Of a stretch of DNA of 64,000 nt, positions 25,083-34,380 are shown piece by piece (positions within the stretch are counted from its first letter, which is position 1; every line of letters starts with the position of its first letter). The DNA lies in the NCBI RefSeq assembly GCF_017873415.1, contig NZ_JAGGKD010000001.1:310001-374000 (forward strand). Direction: 5' to 3'. The DNA is from Methanolobus bombayensis (GTDB taxonomy: Archaea > Halobacteriota > Methanosarcinia > Methanosarcinales > Methanosarcinaceae). The notes under the pieces were generated by a model, which did no database searches, was not told the DNA's origin, and saw only the letters and a program-made list of their open reading frames with translations. The translations under genes and the position numbers were made by a program.

Positions 25083-27857
25083 ATGCTTGAAGACGAATAT
25101 CAGCTTGATTTTTTTTCAGAGAATGGATTCGTTCGCAAACAATGCTCTAAATGTGGAAAACATTTCTGGACACGTGACCTCGAAAGAGTCACATGCGGAG
25201 ATGCTCCATGCGATCCATACTCCTTTATCGGTAATCCTGTTTTTAAGAAAAAGTTCGACCTTGCAGAAATGAGAGAATATTATCTCAACTTCTTTGAGGA
25301 GAGGGAACATACAAGGCTTGAAAGATATCCTGTGATCGCAAGATGGAGAGATGACATTTATCTGACCATTGCATCAATTGCGGATTTCCAGCCTTTTGTA
25401 ACATCCGGCCAGGTACCTCCACCCGCAAATCCTTTGACCATTTCCCAGCCATGCATCCGTCTTTCAGACCTTGATGCCGTTGGCAGGAGTGGCCGCCATC
25501 TGACAACGTTTGAAATGATGGCTCACCACGCCTTTAACAAAAAAGGCGAAGAAATATACTGGAAGGACCGCACAGTGGAACTTTGTGATGAACTGTTCAA
25601 CTCCCTGGGGGTAGATCCATTTGCAGTTACATATAAGGAAGAACCCTGGGCAGGCGGAGGAAATGCCGGTCCATGTGTGGAAGCACTTGTCGGTGGACTG
25701 GAAGTTGCGACCCTTGTATTCATGAACATGAAGCAATCAAAAGATGGTGACATTCAGATCAAGGGCGAGAACTACCACAAGATGGACAACTACATAGTGG
25801 ATACTGGTTATGGTCTTGAAAGATTCGTATGGGCATCAAAAGGTTCACCTACAATATATGATGCGGTCTTCCCTGACATTGTCAATGAATTAATGGGCCT
25901 TGCAGGAGTAGAACACGAGCTTGATAATTCTGAATATTCAAACATCCTTGCTCAGAATGCGCGTCTTGCCGGTCTTATGGATGTAAGCGAGAAGGCCAAT
26001 CTCTTTGAACTGAGAAAACAGGTTGCTTCCAGTATAGGAACTACTGTGGAAAAACTCTCATCCATCATGGAACCTGTTGAGACTGTATATTCTATCACTG
26101 ATCACACACGTTGTCTGACATTCATGCTTGCAGATGGTGTAATACCTTCTAACGTCAAGGCAGGCTATCTTGCAAGACTTGTTCTCCGCAGGACACTCAG
26201 GATGATGAGGGATATGGGAATATCCGTATCACTGTCAGATATTGTAAAAATGCACATACATAACCTGCCTGAATATCCTGAGTTCGAGGAAAAGTTCGAT
26301 GTTATAGAAGATATTCTTACCCACGAGGAGCGCAAGTTTGGCGACACACTTGAACGTGGAAAACGCATGATCCAGAAATCTGCAAAACATTACAAGAAGT
26401 CCGGAGAGAACATGCCCCTTGAAAGTATCATTGAGATGTATGATACTCATGGTATCCCTCCTGAGATCTCAAAAGAAGCAGCTTCAGAGGTAGGTGTAGC
26501 TGTAGACCTGCCTGATAATTTCTATTCTTTAGTCGCTGAAGGACACAGCAAGGCCGAGGAAAAAGAGGTAAAGGTCTTCCCTTATGCTGAAAGGGTAGCT
26601 AAAGTCCCGGAAACCAGGAAGTTATTCTATGATGAACCTACGAGGATGGACTTTGAAGCAGTTATCCTTGATGTATTTGACAATCATGTTGTCCTTGACA
26701 GCACTCTCTTCTATCCTGAAGGGGGTGGACAGCCTGCAGACCACGGTACTCTTGAGATAGAGGATGTGGTCCATAATGTAATTGATGTCCAGGGTGTTGA
26801 TGGGGTTGTTGTTCATATCATAGAAGAGTCAGAGGATGAGTTCCACATTAAGAAAGGTGACCTGGTTCATGGTCATGTAAATGAGGAGCGTCGTATGGCT
26901 CATGCATGTCATCACACAGCAACTCACATTGTTAATGATGCTGCGCGTAAGGTTCTTGGTGATCATGTATGGCAGTCCGGTGCCCAGAAATTCGTGGACC
27001 GGGCACGTCTTGACATCTCTCACTATAAGCGTATCTCACAGGAAGAATTGAACCGGATAGAACTGATAGCCAACCGTACTGTCATGGAGAACCAGCGCGT
27101 TACTGCTGAGTGGATGGACAGGATAGAAGCTGAGAAGAAATATGGTTTTGGTCTCTACCAGGGAGGTGTCCCTCCAGGAAAAACCATCCGTGTGCTCAAG
27201 GTTGCTGATGATATTGAAGCATGTGGTGGTACTCACTGTATCAGTACGGGACTTGTAGGTCCTATTAAAATGCTAAAGACAGAACGTGTTCAGGACGGTG
27301 TTGAGCGTATTGAATATGCTGCCGGCCTTGCAGCTGTCAGAGCAACACAGAAAATGGAATCCTATCTCAGCCAGGCATCCGATGCACTCCGTGTCAGGCC
27401 TGAACATCTTCCATCTACAATTGATCGATTCTTCAATGAATGGAAAGAATTTAAGAAAGAAAACCAGCGACTTAAGGATGATCTTGCGCATGTGCATGTG
27501 CTTCAGATGGCCAACGATGCCGTAGATGTTGCAGGCATGCGTCTGGTGGCAAAATGCGTCCCTAATGCAGACATTGATGAGCTTGTGAAGATTGCCGGAG
27601 AACTTACTGTCAGTGATGATCTGGTTGTACTTCTGGCAAGTGATTCAGGTGGTGTCAAGATCGTTGGCGCGGCAGGAGAGGATGCATTGAAAGCCGGAGC
27701 AAATGCCGGTACTATCGTCAGGGAGATGTCCCAGATAGTTGGTGGTGGCGGTGGTGGCAAACCTGCCATGGCTCGTGGTGGTGGTGTTGATGCCAGTAAG
27801 ATAGATGAAGCACTGGATGCAGGACAGAAGCTCCTTGAAGCACAATTAAATAATTAG
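25083..27857 (+). CDS. alaS: Alanyl-tRNA synthetase
   Basis: 924 residues, archaeal-type AlaRS. The N-terminal extension carries a zinc-ribbon-like CSKCGKHFW and a further CGDAPC. The class II aminoacylation core includes RWRDDIYLTIASIADFQP and WAGGGNAGP. The editing domain has the zinc/active-site HACHHTATH and CGGTHC. The C-terminal domain includes a glycine-rich GGGGGGKPAMARGGG. It charges tRNA-Ala and clears mis-charged Ser/Gly. It is monocistronic, with a probable short leader. Confidence 0.96.
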   Translation: MLEDEYQLDFFSENGFVRKQCSKCGKHFWTRDLERVTCGDAPCDPYSFIGNPVFKKKFDLAEMREYYLNFFEEREHTRLERYPVIARWRDDIYLTIASIADFQPFVTSGQVPPPANPLTISQPCIRLSDLDAVGRSGRHLTTFEMMAHHAFNKKGEEIYWKDRTVELCDELFNSLGVDPFAVTYKEEPWAGGGNAGPCVEALVGGLEVATLVFMNMKQSKDGDIQIKGENYHKMDNYIVDTGYGLERFVWASKGSPTIYDAVFPDIVNELMGLAGVEHELDNSEYSNILAQNARLAGLMDVSEKANLFELRKQVASSIGTTVEKLSSIMEPVETVYSITDHTRCLTFMLADGVIPSNVKAGYLARLVLRRTLRMMRDMGISVSLSDIVKMHIHNLPEYPEFEEKFDVIEDILTHEERKFGDTLERGKRMIQKSAKHYKKSGENMPLESIIEMYDTHGIPPEISKEAASEVGVAVDLPDNFYSLVAEGHSKAEEKEVKVFPYAERVAKVPETRKLFYDEPTRMDFEAVILDVFDNHVVLDSTLFYPEGGGQPADHGTLEIEDVVHNVIDVQGVDGVVVHIIEESEDEFHIKKGDLVHGHVNEERRMAHACHHTATHIVNDAARKVLGDHVWQSGAQKFVDRARLDISHYKRISQEELNRIELIANRTVMENQRVTAEWMDRIEAEKKYGFGLYQGGVPPGKTIRVLKVADDIEACGGTHCISTGLVGPIKMLKTERVQDGVERIEYAAGLAAVRATQKMESYLSQASDALRVRPEHLPSTIDRFFNEWKEFKKENQRLKDDLAHVHVLQMANDAVDVAGMRLVAKCVPNADIDELVKIAGELTVSDDLVVLLASDSGGVKIVGAAGEDALKAGANAGTIVREMSQIVGGGGGGKPAMARGGGVDASKIDEALDAGQKLLEAQLNN

Positions 27858-27893
27858 ATATGTATATATATATGTAAATTGTAAAGGCTCAAT

Positions 27894-29234
27894 ATGATAC
27901 CTGGTGAGGTCAAAGAATTCTTTTCATCCCAATATGGCAAATCCCTTCTCGTAAAGGGTAAGCCTGGCACTGGAAAAACCACTTTTGTCTTTGGAGTGTT
28001 AGATGATATCTGCTCTGAAGGCAACTGTGTTTATATTTCACCACGTATCGATAAATCTTCGGAGTATGGTAAATACCCCTGGATAGAAGGGGATTTCAAT
28101 AACAACGAGGATTTTCTTCGAATGCTTGCATCCCGCATAAAAGTAATCTGGGAATCAAGTGATACAAAGCCTGTTATTGTTGTTGATTCCATAGATTCCC
28201 TGAGCATTGCAACGACAAGATCTTCTGACTGGAAACAAAATAAGTTCGAACTGGAGCGTTTACTTTTTGATTTTGCCCGTAAGGTCAATGCAGATCTGGT
28301 AATGATCACCGAGCAGGAGGATGTAACGTCTCTTGACTATCTTGTAGACGGTGTTGTATTTCTTGAAATAGCAGAATTATCGGGGCGTGACATAAGAAAA
28401 ATCAATCTTCTCAAGATGCGTGGTGTTGAACTATCTCAGTCCAGATATCCATTTACTCTTGATGGTGGCAGCTTCAGAAGCTTTGAACCTTTCACAGTGT
28501 CGTACCCGGAACAGATGCAGGTGCCCCATCCTCTTAGTGATCCGGAAGAAAACAAGATATCCACGGGAATACATGATTTTGATGAGATACTTGCCGGAGG
28601 GTATCAGAAAGGAAGTTTCAACCTTTTTGAGATCACAAGTGGTGTTGGTGACTCATTCTACAGTTTATTATTGCCTACATTCATAAATCATCTCAATCTG
28701 GCCCGCGGTCTTCTCAGTATGCCCACGGAAGGTACCAGCGTTGAGACTGAAAAACGCATGATATCTCCATTTACAGGAAATGATCATTTCCATGGACAAT
28801 TCGTTGGATTTGAGATAAGGGACCTTAAAGGAAGGATTCCTGCATATATTGAACCGTTCTCAGGCAATGTCTATAAAGATATGGACATTTTCCATAAGTC
28901 CAAGAATGAAATTCTGCGCCAGTACGGTTCACCTGTCCTTGATTATATAGGCCTTGACAGTATGGAATACAATTATGGATGGGAGAATATCGGCTCTATC
29001 ATAGGGCAAATGGCATCCATTACGAAAACAACTGAAAATGTTGTTCTTGCTGTGACAAAGTATGGCCAGAGAATTTCGGAATCTGTGGCACATATGGCCA
29101 CAACTCACTGGAAATTTGAAAACGTTGACAAGACCCTTGTTATGTACGGCGTGGTGCCAAAAACCGGTATTTTTGCAGTTCAGATGGAATTTGTTTCAGG
29201 ATATCCACAGGTTAGTCTCATTCCTATGAAATGA
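27894..29234 (+). CDS. GvpD/KaiC-like P-loop ATPase with degenerate second domain
   Basis: 446 residues. The first RecA/KaiC-like domain has an intact Walker A (GKPGTGKTT, residues 22-30) and Walker B (VIVVDSIDSL). The second, from about residue 220, begins like a KaiC domain (TGIHDFDEILAGGYQKGSF) but its P-loop is replaced by FEITSGVGDSF. It is therefore one active and one inactive KaiC module. Such proteins are annotated as GvpD-like in methanosarcinas, although no gas-vesicle genes are visible. A TATATATATATG promoter lies just upstream. It precedes two receiver-domain genes on the same strand, suggesting a signalling role. Confidence 0.75.
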   Translation: MIPGEVKEFFSSQYGKSLLVKGKPGTGKTTFVFGVLDDICSEGNCVYISPRIDKSSEYGKYPWIEGDFNNNEDFLRMLASRIKVIWESSDTKPVIVVDSIDSLSIATTRSSDWKQNKFELERLLFDFARKVNADLVMITEQEDVTSLDYLVDGVVFLEIAELSGRDIRKINLLKMRGVELSQSRYPFTLDGGSFRSFEPFTVSYPEQMQVPHPLSDPEENKISTGIHDFDEILAGGYQKGSFNLFEITSGVGDSFYSLLLPTFINHLNLARGLLSMPTEGTSVETEKRMISPFTGNDHFHGQFVGFEIRDLKGRIPAYIEPFSGNVYKDMDIFHKSKNEILRQYGSPVLDYIGLDSMEYNYGWENIGSIIGQMASITKTTENVVLAVTKYGQRISESVAHMATTHWKFENVDKTLVMYGVVPKTGIFAVQMEFVSGYPQVSLIPMK

Positions 29235-29329
29235 GCAATTTACATGCCGTATGTGCATTTTCTGCCCAAACATTAATAAGAAAATAAAACTAATAATATT
29301 TACTAAACAAAATTAAAAGGTACTTGGCA

Positions 29330-30382
29330 ATGAATGTTCAAACTCAGGAAATCCTTTCAACCCTAAGAACTGAACTATCCCAAAAAAATACATTGTTCCT
29401 TGCTCCGGTGGATAGCTTAATTGAGAGACTTGTATATTTTTTTGTATCTGATATAATGAAAGAGGAGAAGGACAGGACCATAGTCTGGTTGTGCCTTAAT
29501 TCTTCAAGGGATAAAATATTGTCTAAATTTGAAGATTTTGAATTTGATATTGATTATAAAGGAAGATTATTTTTTATCGACATTGATGCACCAGGTAAAG
29601 AGCATCATGATGATACATTCTACTGCAGTTCGGTTGCTGACTATACAAAGATGGCATCCCATATATCAAACATATTCCAGGACCATCAGAACTCAGTGCT
29701 GCTAATAGACAATATGAATGTACTTGCAAGTGACACAATGCAGGTGGTGGAAAATTTCATCCAGTTCATTGAAAAGAAAGTAGCTGAGAATAATGGTAGC
29801 ATTGTCTCAATGCTTTCCAGGAATATCCTGCCTTCGGAGACTGAAGTTCTTATAACCTCATTCTTTGATGTGGTTGTTGATATAACAAACGTGGGTGAGA
29901 TCCATGCTGAGATAGGTATGAAAGATTTTGATTTCCGATACTCTGTTGAAGGTGGGTCCATTGAATTTGAGCCCATGCAGAAGAAGATCAAACGTGATCG
30001 CCTGAAGATTCTCATTGTTGATGATGAACCAGATATACCGGAACTTCTCAAGCTCTCTCTCATAAGTGAGCCATATGATTTCATTGTGGCGCACAATGGT
30101 GAGGATGCTATTGATCTTACACTCAAAGAGCTTCCTGATCTTATACTCCTGGACATAATGATGCCGGACATGGATGGTTATGAGGTTGTGGAACATCTTA
30201 AAAAGAGCAAAGCTGCAAGTGATATTCCTGTGATCATGGTCTCTGCCAAGACCGCCATTGAGGACAAGGTCAAGGGAATGGAACTTGGTATCGATGATTA
30301 TATTTCCAAGCCATTTGACAAAAGAGAGGTCAAAGCAAGGATAAAGATGGTCATGCGTCGTCTTGGATGGGAAGAGGAATAA
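29330..30382 (+). CDS. Receiver-domain protein with N-terminal KaiC-like domain
   Basis: 350 residues. ATG 29330, about 10 nt after AAAAGG, is preferred to the TTG at 29324. The N-terminal 200 residues have a RecA-like pattern without Walker A (TIVWLCLNSSRDK, SVLLIDNMNVLASDTM), reminiscent of MEDS/KaiC-related sensor domains. From about residue 223 there is a CheY-type receiver: KILIVDDEPD, phospho-acceptor Asp at about 275 in LLDIMMPD, and the conserved Lys in YISKPFDK. There is no DNA-binding output. It is probably an adaptor that partners the KaiC-like protein upstream or a histidine kinase elsewhere. Confidence 0.75.
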   Translation: MNVQTQEILSTLRTELSQKNTLFLAPVDSLIERLVYFFVSDIMKEEKDRTIVWLCLNSSRDKILSKFEDFEFDIDYKGRLFFIDIDAPGKEHHDDTFYCSSVADYTKMASHISNIFQDHQNSVLLIDNMNVLASDTMQVVENFIQFIEKKVAENNGSIVSMLSRNILPSETEVLITSFFDVVVDITNVGEIHAEIGMKDFDFRYSVEGGSIEFEPMQKKIKRDRLKILIVDDEPDIPELLKLSLISEPYDFIVAHNGEDAIDLTLKELPDLILLDIMMPDMDGYEVVEHLKKSKAASDIPVIMVSAKTAIEDKVKGMELGIDDYISKPFDKREVKARIKMVMRRLGWEEE

Positions 30383-30450
30383 TTATATATTTTAATGAAT
30401 ATTGGGAATATAATAATATACTTTCCTTTTTTAGGAGATGTGAATAAAAA

Positions 30451-30822
30451 ATGTGTCCCAAAATCATGGTCGTAGATGATGAATCAGATACCATTGACCT
30501 CGTAAAACTTATCCTGGAATCAGAGGATATAGACGTTGTCGGGGCAAAGAGCGGATTTGAATGTCTTGAATCCATCGAAAAGGAAAATCCTGACGCGATT
30601 CTACTTGACATTATGATGCCGGATATGAATGGATGGGAGACATTCCATAAGATTAAAGAAAAAGAGCCAGCTCTCCCTGTTGCCATGCTCACTGTAAAGA
30701 GTCAGGAATTTGACAAAATGCTGGGACTACATGTCCTTAAGGCAGACGACTATATTACAAAACCTTTCAGCAGAAAAGAGCTCATCCAGAGAACAAGAGA
30801 ACTGCTGGAAATGAAACTTTAG
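30451..30822 (+). CDS. CheY-like single-domain response regulator
   Basis: 123 residues, entirely a receiver domain: acidic MVVDDES, phospho-acceptor Asp in LLDIMMPD, Thr in MLTVKS, and Lys in YITKPFS. AGGAGATG precedes the ATG. The domain resembles the receiver of the upstream gene, so a duplication is likely. It is oriented towards the archaellum operon about 1.2 kb downstream. A chemotaxis-like role is possible but not shown. Its stop overlaps the convergent methyltransferase gene by 4 nt. Confidence 0.88.
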   Translation: MCPKIMVVDDESDTIDLVKLILESEDIDVVGAKSGFECLESIEKENPDAILLDIMMPDMNGWETFHKIKEKEPALPVAMLTVKSQEFDKMLGLHVLKADDYITKPFSRKELIQRTRELLEMKL

Positions 30823-31850
30823 TCATCCAGCACTTCAAACAATATTGCTTTATCATTTTTCACAAATAGATGTGCCTTTCTCTCACCAACAAGACAGCTT
30901 TCAAGTTCATTACGCACATCCCAGTATTTTTCAGGTTCAATGGCTGCCCTGACAATAACTTTTCCAAATGAGTTTTTCTTCAGATATGAATTAATCAGAG
31001 AAAAATCAGGTTCTGAGATAAGAAGTCTTTTGTATCTGTTCTTAAAAAGGCTGTTCTTTATCATAGAATCAGAACTCAGAAGAGTTCTTTTTTTATCAAT
31101 TTCAAAAACAGAAATATCATCTGCTTCATTTTTCAACTCTGCTGCGAGTTGACCAAGGAGCCCTGCTTTAGTGACGCATTCTTCCGGTTCATATGCATAA
31201 CGAGCTGGTTCTTCGTTTCCACTGGCTGTATCATAGACGCCTGTTTTTCGAATAATATTAATTCCAGGAAGTGCAACAGCAGAGATGTCTGCTTTTTTCA
31301 GTTCACCAAAATAAAGATTAAGCCGGTTGAGTTTTCCTTCAAGGGACATGTACTCTCTTTCGCAGTCAAAGGGTATGCTTTCAGGGGAGAGTTGGGGAGG
31401 TGCTTCAAATGCAAAGTTTGAAGAAATATCTGAGTAAGCTTTCATAACTTCGGGAATAGAAGGCCTCAGATTGTCAATGCTTCTCTTTTTTTCCGAAGGT
31501 GGTCTTGCAGGATCTGAAAATACAACGTCCAGTTCAGGCAATTTTTCAATAATTTCAGGTGAAAGTGAATTGCCTGCAATGAATTCTATGTTATCCACTC
31601 CCATTATTTTTGCATTTTTCTTTGCAAATGCTATTTTTTTAGTATCAATCTCAATAGCATAAACAAAATCACAATACTTCGCAAAGTGAAGTGCTTGTCC
31701 ACCAATGCCACAACTGATGTCAGCTATTACTTTGCATTTCAATCTTTTTGCCCTGTATTCAGCAACAGGTTCTGGTGTAGCAAATCGTATTCCATCCTTG
31801 TCTGCTATCATTTCAGTTTTGAATTTCTTTTTTCGTGCCAAATCGATCAA
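30819..31850 (-). CDS. SAM-dependent methyltransferase with THUMP-like C-terminus
   Basis: 343 residues. Class I motifs are seen: IADISCGIGGQALHFA (motif I), VYAIEIDTKK, and SDPARPPSEKK in the position of the catalytic DPP(R/Y) loop used by RNA/DNA base methyltransferases. The C-terminal third is a ferredoxin-like/THUMP-like domain (FGKVIVRAAIEPEKYWDVRNEL). Targets in this family are unassigned. rRNA or tRNA is likely, given the THUMP-like part. It diverges from the archaellum operon. Confidence 0.7.
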   Translation of the reverse strand: MIDLARKKKFKTEMIADKDGIRFATPEPVAEYRAKRLKCKVIADISCGIGGQALHFAKYCDFVYAIEIDTKKIAFAKKNAKIMGVDNIEFIAGNSLSPEIIEKLPELDVVFSDPARPPSEKKRSIDNLRPSIPEVMKAYSDISSNFAFEAPPQLSPESIPFDCEREYMSLEGKLNRLNLYFGELKKADISAVALPGINIIRKTGVYDTASGNEEPARYAYEPEECVTKAGLLGQLAAELKNEADDISVFEIDKKRTLLSSDSMIKNSLFKNRYKRLLISEPDFSLINSYLKKNSFGKVIVRAAIEPEKYWDVRNELESCLVGERKAHLFVKNDKAILFEVLDD

Positions 31851-31996
31851 CTTTAAAAGTCATGTAAACGATTTAAAAGCATCTGATTTATATCTCATGC
31901 CAGCCATGTTTTATTCATAATTTATATATATTATTGATGGTATATTGTCCAACGTATAGATATATCTCTCATAAATTAAATAAAACCAGTGGAATT

Positions 31997-33352
31997 ATGG
32001 CCGGATTTAGTGATAAGATAAAAAAAATAACGTCTGTTCTTTCTAAAAAAGGAAAGAACAAAGGAGGAGACTCTCCTTTTGATTCAGATGCTCCTCCTTT
32101 CCTTCAAGGGGGGCCTGATCTGGGTTCAGTTCCCGATCTGGCTGCAGGTATGCCACCCTCTCCGGCTGGTCCGCCTGGTGCTCCTGCTACATCTGGCGCA
32201 CCAGATGCTCCCGGTTTTCCACCTGGTATGGCTCCTCCCGGTGTAGATGCTGGTGGTCCTCCCGGCGCATCGACACAGGCTGCTGCAATAGATAATGAAA
32301 TGCTGGAGGAGAATCGCAAAAAGATCAAAGAGGTTGAGAGCAAAGTTTCAAAGGCAGATGTGACTCTCAACATGGTCCAGAGAGATAATGAGGAAATCAG
32401 AAAAACAGTTGACAAGATAGATCAGAGTGTATTGGAACTTCTGTCTCTTTACGAAATTGTCTCTAATCAGGTAAATCCTTTTGTGGGAGACGATGTCAAT
32501 TCCAGGGATACCATCGAAAGATTTGAAAAGACTGAGAAAAGGCTCACTGAAATGGGCGATATGCTTGTTCTCATGAAAAATGATTTTGATGCGACTGCCC
32601 AGAAAATGACTATGCCGCAGGGAATTTCAGAAGAAGCGGAATCCAGGATGCACAATATTGAGTCTAAGATGGATGCGTTTGCAGATGCTATGGTAATGAT
32701 GCATGAGAGTATCGAACAGCTAACTTCAAAAACGGATGAGCTAGCTGAACGGACGGATTCCCTTGATCGGAATTTACTTGACATTGCAGAAACAACTTCT
32801 GCCATAACCAGCAGGCTGGAAGAACTCGAAAGCCGTCCGGAACCTTTTGTAAAAGGCCAGGCTAATCCTTCTTCTAAAACAAAGGACAAATCACTTTCTA
32901 GTGATAATCAGTCTGAATCTGATGAGGTTGCAGGACCAGAGCTTGAATCAGAAAAGGGATCAGAAACTGAATTATCTCCTAAGGCAGCTGCAGTGCCTCT
33001 TGTAAGGCTGGAATGCATAAAAGCCGATCCTACAAGTGTTGTTGTTCTTCTTAACTGGATAGAGTTCCTTATGGAAAGGGTTGGAAGGAACAACCTGATG
33101 GATGCACTTGATTATTATGTGGATATTGGATGGATAAGTGAGGATGTCATGTCAGAGATCATGGCATATGCCCGCGGAATCGATTATTATGTTGAAAAGC
33201 CAACATGGCGCCTCCTTCCAGAGGATCATACCAAATCCCTGCTCTTTATTGAAAGACTGTCAGGACGTAAGATCGACAGGAATATGCTGAGTTCCATAGA
33301 CAGGGAAATGGCAAAGGTTAAGCACGGTCTGGAGGAATTGTATGGGATTTGA
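31997..33352 (+). CDS. arlCDE: Archaellum switch/motor protein, ArlC and ArlD/E fused
   Basis: 451 residues from ATG 31997. A longer frame from 31934 adds an unlikely N-terminus. The protein has a basic start (MAGFSDKIKKI), a disordered Pro/Gly/Ala-rich linker (residues about 30-93), a coiled-coil-rich ArlC-type region (about 95-310) and a C-terminal ArlD/E domain (LLNWIEFLMERVGRNNLMDALDYYVDIGWIS, about residues 350-451). In euryarchaea these proteins form the cytosolic ring that links the motor to the chemotaxis adaptors. It is the first gene of the operon and overlaps arlF by 11 nt. The linker is unusually long. Confidence 0.85.
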   Translation: MAGFSDKIKKITSVLSKKGKNKGGDSPFDSDAPPFLQGGPDLGSVPDLAAGMPPSPAGPPGAPATSGAPDAPGFPPGMAPPGVDAGGPPGASTQAAAIDNEMLEENRKKIKEVESKVSKADVTLNMVQRDNEEIRKTVDKIDQSVLELLSLYEIVSNQVNPFVGDDVNSRDTIERFEKTEKRLTEMGDMLVLMKNDFDATAQKMTMPQGISEEAESRMHNIESKMDAFADAMVMMHESIEQLTSKTDELAERTDSLDRNLLDIAETTSAITSRLEELESRPEPFVKGQANPSSKTKDKSLSSDNQSESDEVAGPELESEKGSETELSPKAAAVPLVRLECIKADPTSVVVLLNWIEFLMERVGRNNLMDALDYYVDIGWISEDVMSEIMAYARGIDYYVEKPTWRLLPEDHTKSLLFIERLSGRKIDRNMLSSIDREMAKVKHGLEELYGI

Positions 33353-33773
33353 GCTTTCAGTTGTCGCTGCAATATTCTTTTTAAGCGCTGTAGTTCTGGG
33401 TTCTTTTTCCTACTCGATGCTAACAACCTCAAATGAAATTGTCAGTGATGCTTCTGAAGAACGATATGAAATGCAGAATTCTAAGCTTAAGACCAATATT
33501 GAAGTGACAGATGCCATCGCCGGGAACTATTCCGATACCTATAATCTTACAGTTATTCTTTCTAACACTGGTAGTGAAAATGTCTATTTTGATGAACTTA
33601 ACGTGCTTGTGGATGGAAATCTTGAACCTTACACATATAGTGATGTTGCAGCAACCTGGACTCCGGCTGAAACGCGTAACCTGACCGTCAAGGGTCTTTC
33701 AGGTACAGGTATTCACCGTGTGAAGGTAGTGACCCGCAATGGCGTTTCTGCTTATAATTCTTATATCGTCTGA
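33342..33773 (+). CDS. arlF: Archaellum stator protein ArlF
   Basis: 143 residues. One N-terminal hydrophobic segment (VVAAIFFLSAVVLGSFSY) of type IV pilin-like form is followed by a beta-sandwich domain (TYNLTVILSNTGSENVYFDELNVLVDG). ArlF/ArlG bind the S-layer and hold the motor. The start lies within the end of arlCDE. A TATA-like tract occurs in the 87-nt gap to arlG. Confidence 0.88.
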   Translation: MGFELSVVAAIFFLSAVVLGSFSYSMLTTSNEIVSDASEERYEMQNSKLKTNIEVTDAIAGNYSDTYNLTVILSNTGSENVYFDELNVLVDGNLEPYTYSDVAATWTPAETRNLTVKGLSGTGIHRVKVVTRNGVSAYNSYIV

Positions 33774-33860
33774 ATATACTTCCTGATAAATGGCAACTAT
33801 ATATACTATTAATTATATATTACTATCTTAATTCTATTTGCATCGGACTGGCAGAAAAAC

Positions 33861-34370
33861 ATGAAAAGCATGCTAAGAACAAACAGAGACCCCTTACTGA
33901 AAGATACGGGTGCAGAAACTGCAGTAACACACATGATCTTCTTCATCACTGCAATGCTACTGGCTATCAGTGTAGTTGTTCTTGTCTCTGGCAATGTACA
34001 ATCAATGGTCTCTTCATCCGGTGCAGGCAGCAAATTGTTATCCGAACAGATGCGGACTGACATAACAATCGTTAATGATCCTGAAATAATTCCTTTTGAT
34101 AACAGCACCGGCAAATACACTTTTTATGCCAAGAATACCGGCAAGACTGAACTGGCACCTGAATACGTGACCATACTTGTAGATGGTCTCCTTATAGAAC
34201 CTGCAGATGCGGATATTGCTCTGGTTGATGGTGATGTTGTCTGGAGACCGGGAGATATTCTGACACTAAATGTGACCACAAAACCGTCTCCCCTTGATGC
34301 AGGTGATCACAGAGTACTTGTTGCAGCAGATAATGGCAAATCCGGTGCAATGAGCTTTAAAACGGAATAA
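33861..34370 (+). CDS. arlG: Archaellum stator protein ArlG
   Basis: 169 residues. It has a basic start and one membrane helix (IFFITAMLLAISVVVLVSG), then a beta-sandwich similar to ArlF's (KYTFYAKNTGKTELAPEYVTILVDG). It forms filaments with ArlF in the pseudo-periplasm. The TATATATAC sequence upstream of it may be an internal promoter of the operon. arlH follows after 10 nt. Confidence 0.85.
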   Translation: MKSMLRTNRDPLLKDTGAETAVTHMIFFITAMLLAISVVVLVSGNVQSMVSSSGAGSKLLSEQMRTDITIVNDPEIIPFDNSTGKYTFYAKNTGKTELAPEYVTILVDGLLIEPADADIALVDGDVVWRPGDILTLNVTTKPSPLDAGDHRVLVAADNGKSGAMSFKTE

Positions 34371-34380
34371 GAGGCGAAGA

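Noticed and set aside
24824-25090. 88-codon plus-strand frame before alaS
   Set aside because: Aromatic- and cysteine-rich, with no Shine-Dalgarno; it overlaps the alaS promoter and start.
27894-29234. Gas-vesicle operon
   Set aside because: Only a GvpD-like ATPase is seen; no gvpA, gvpO, gvpN or related genes lie nearby.
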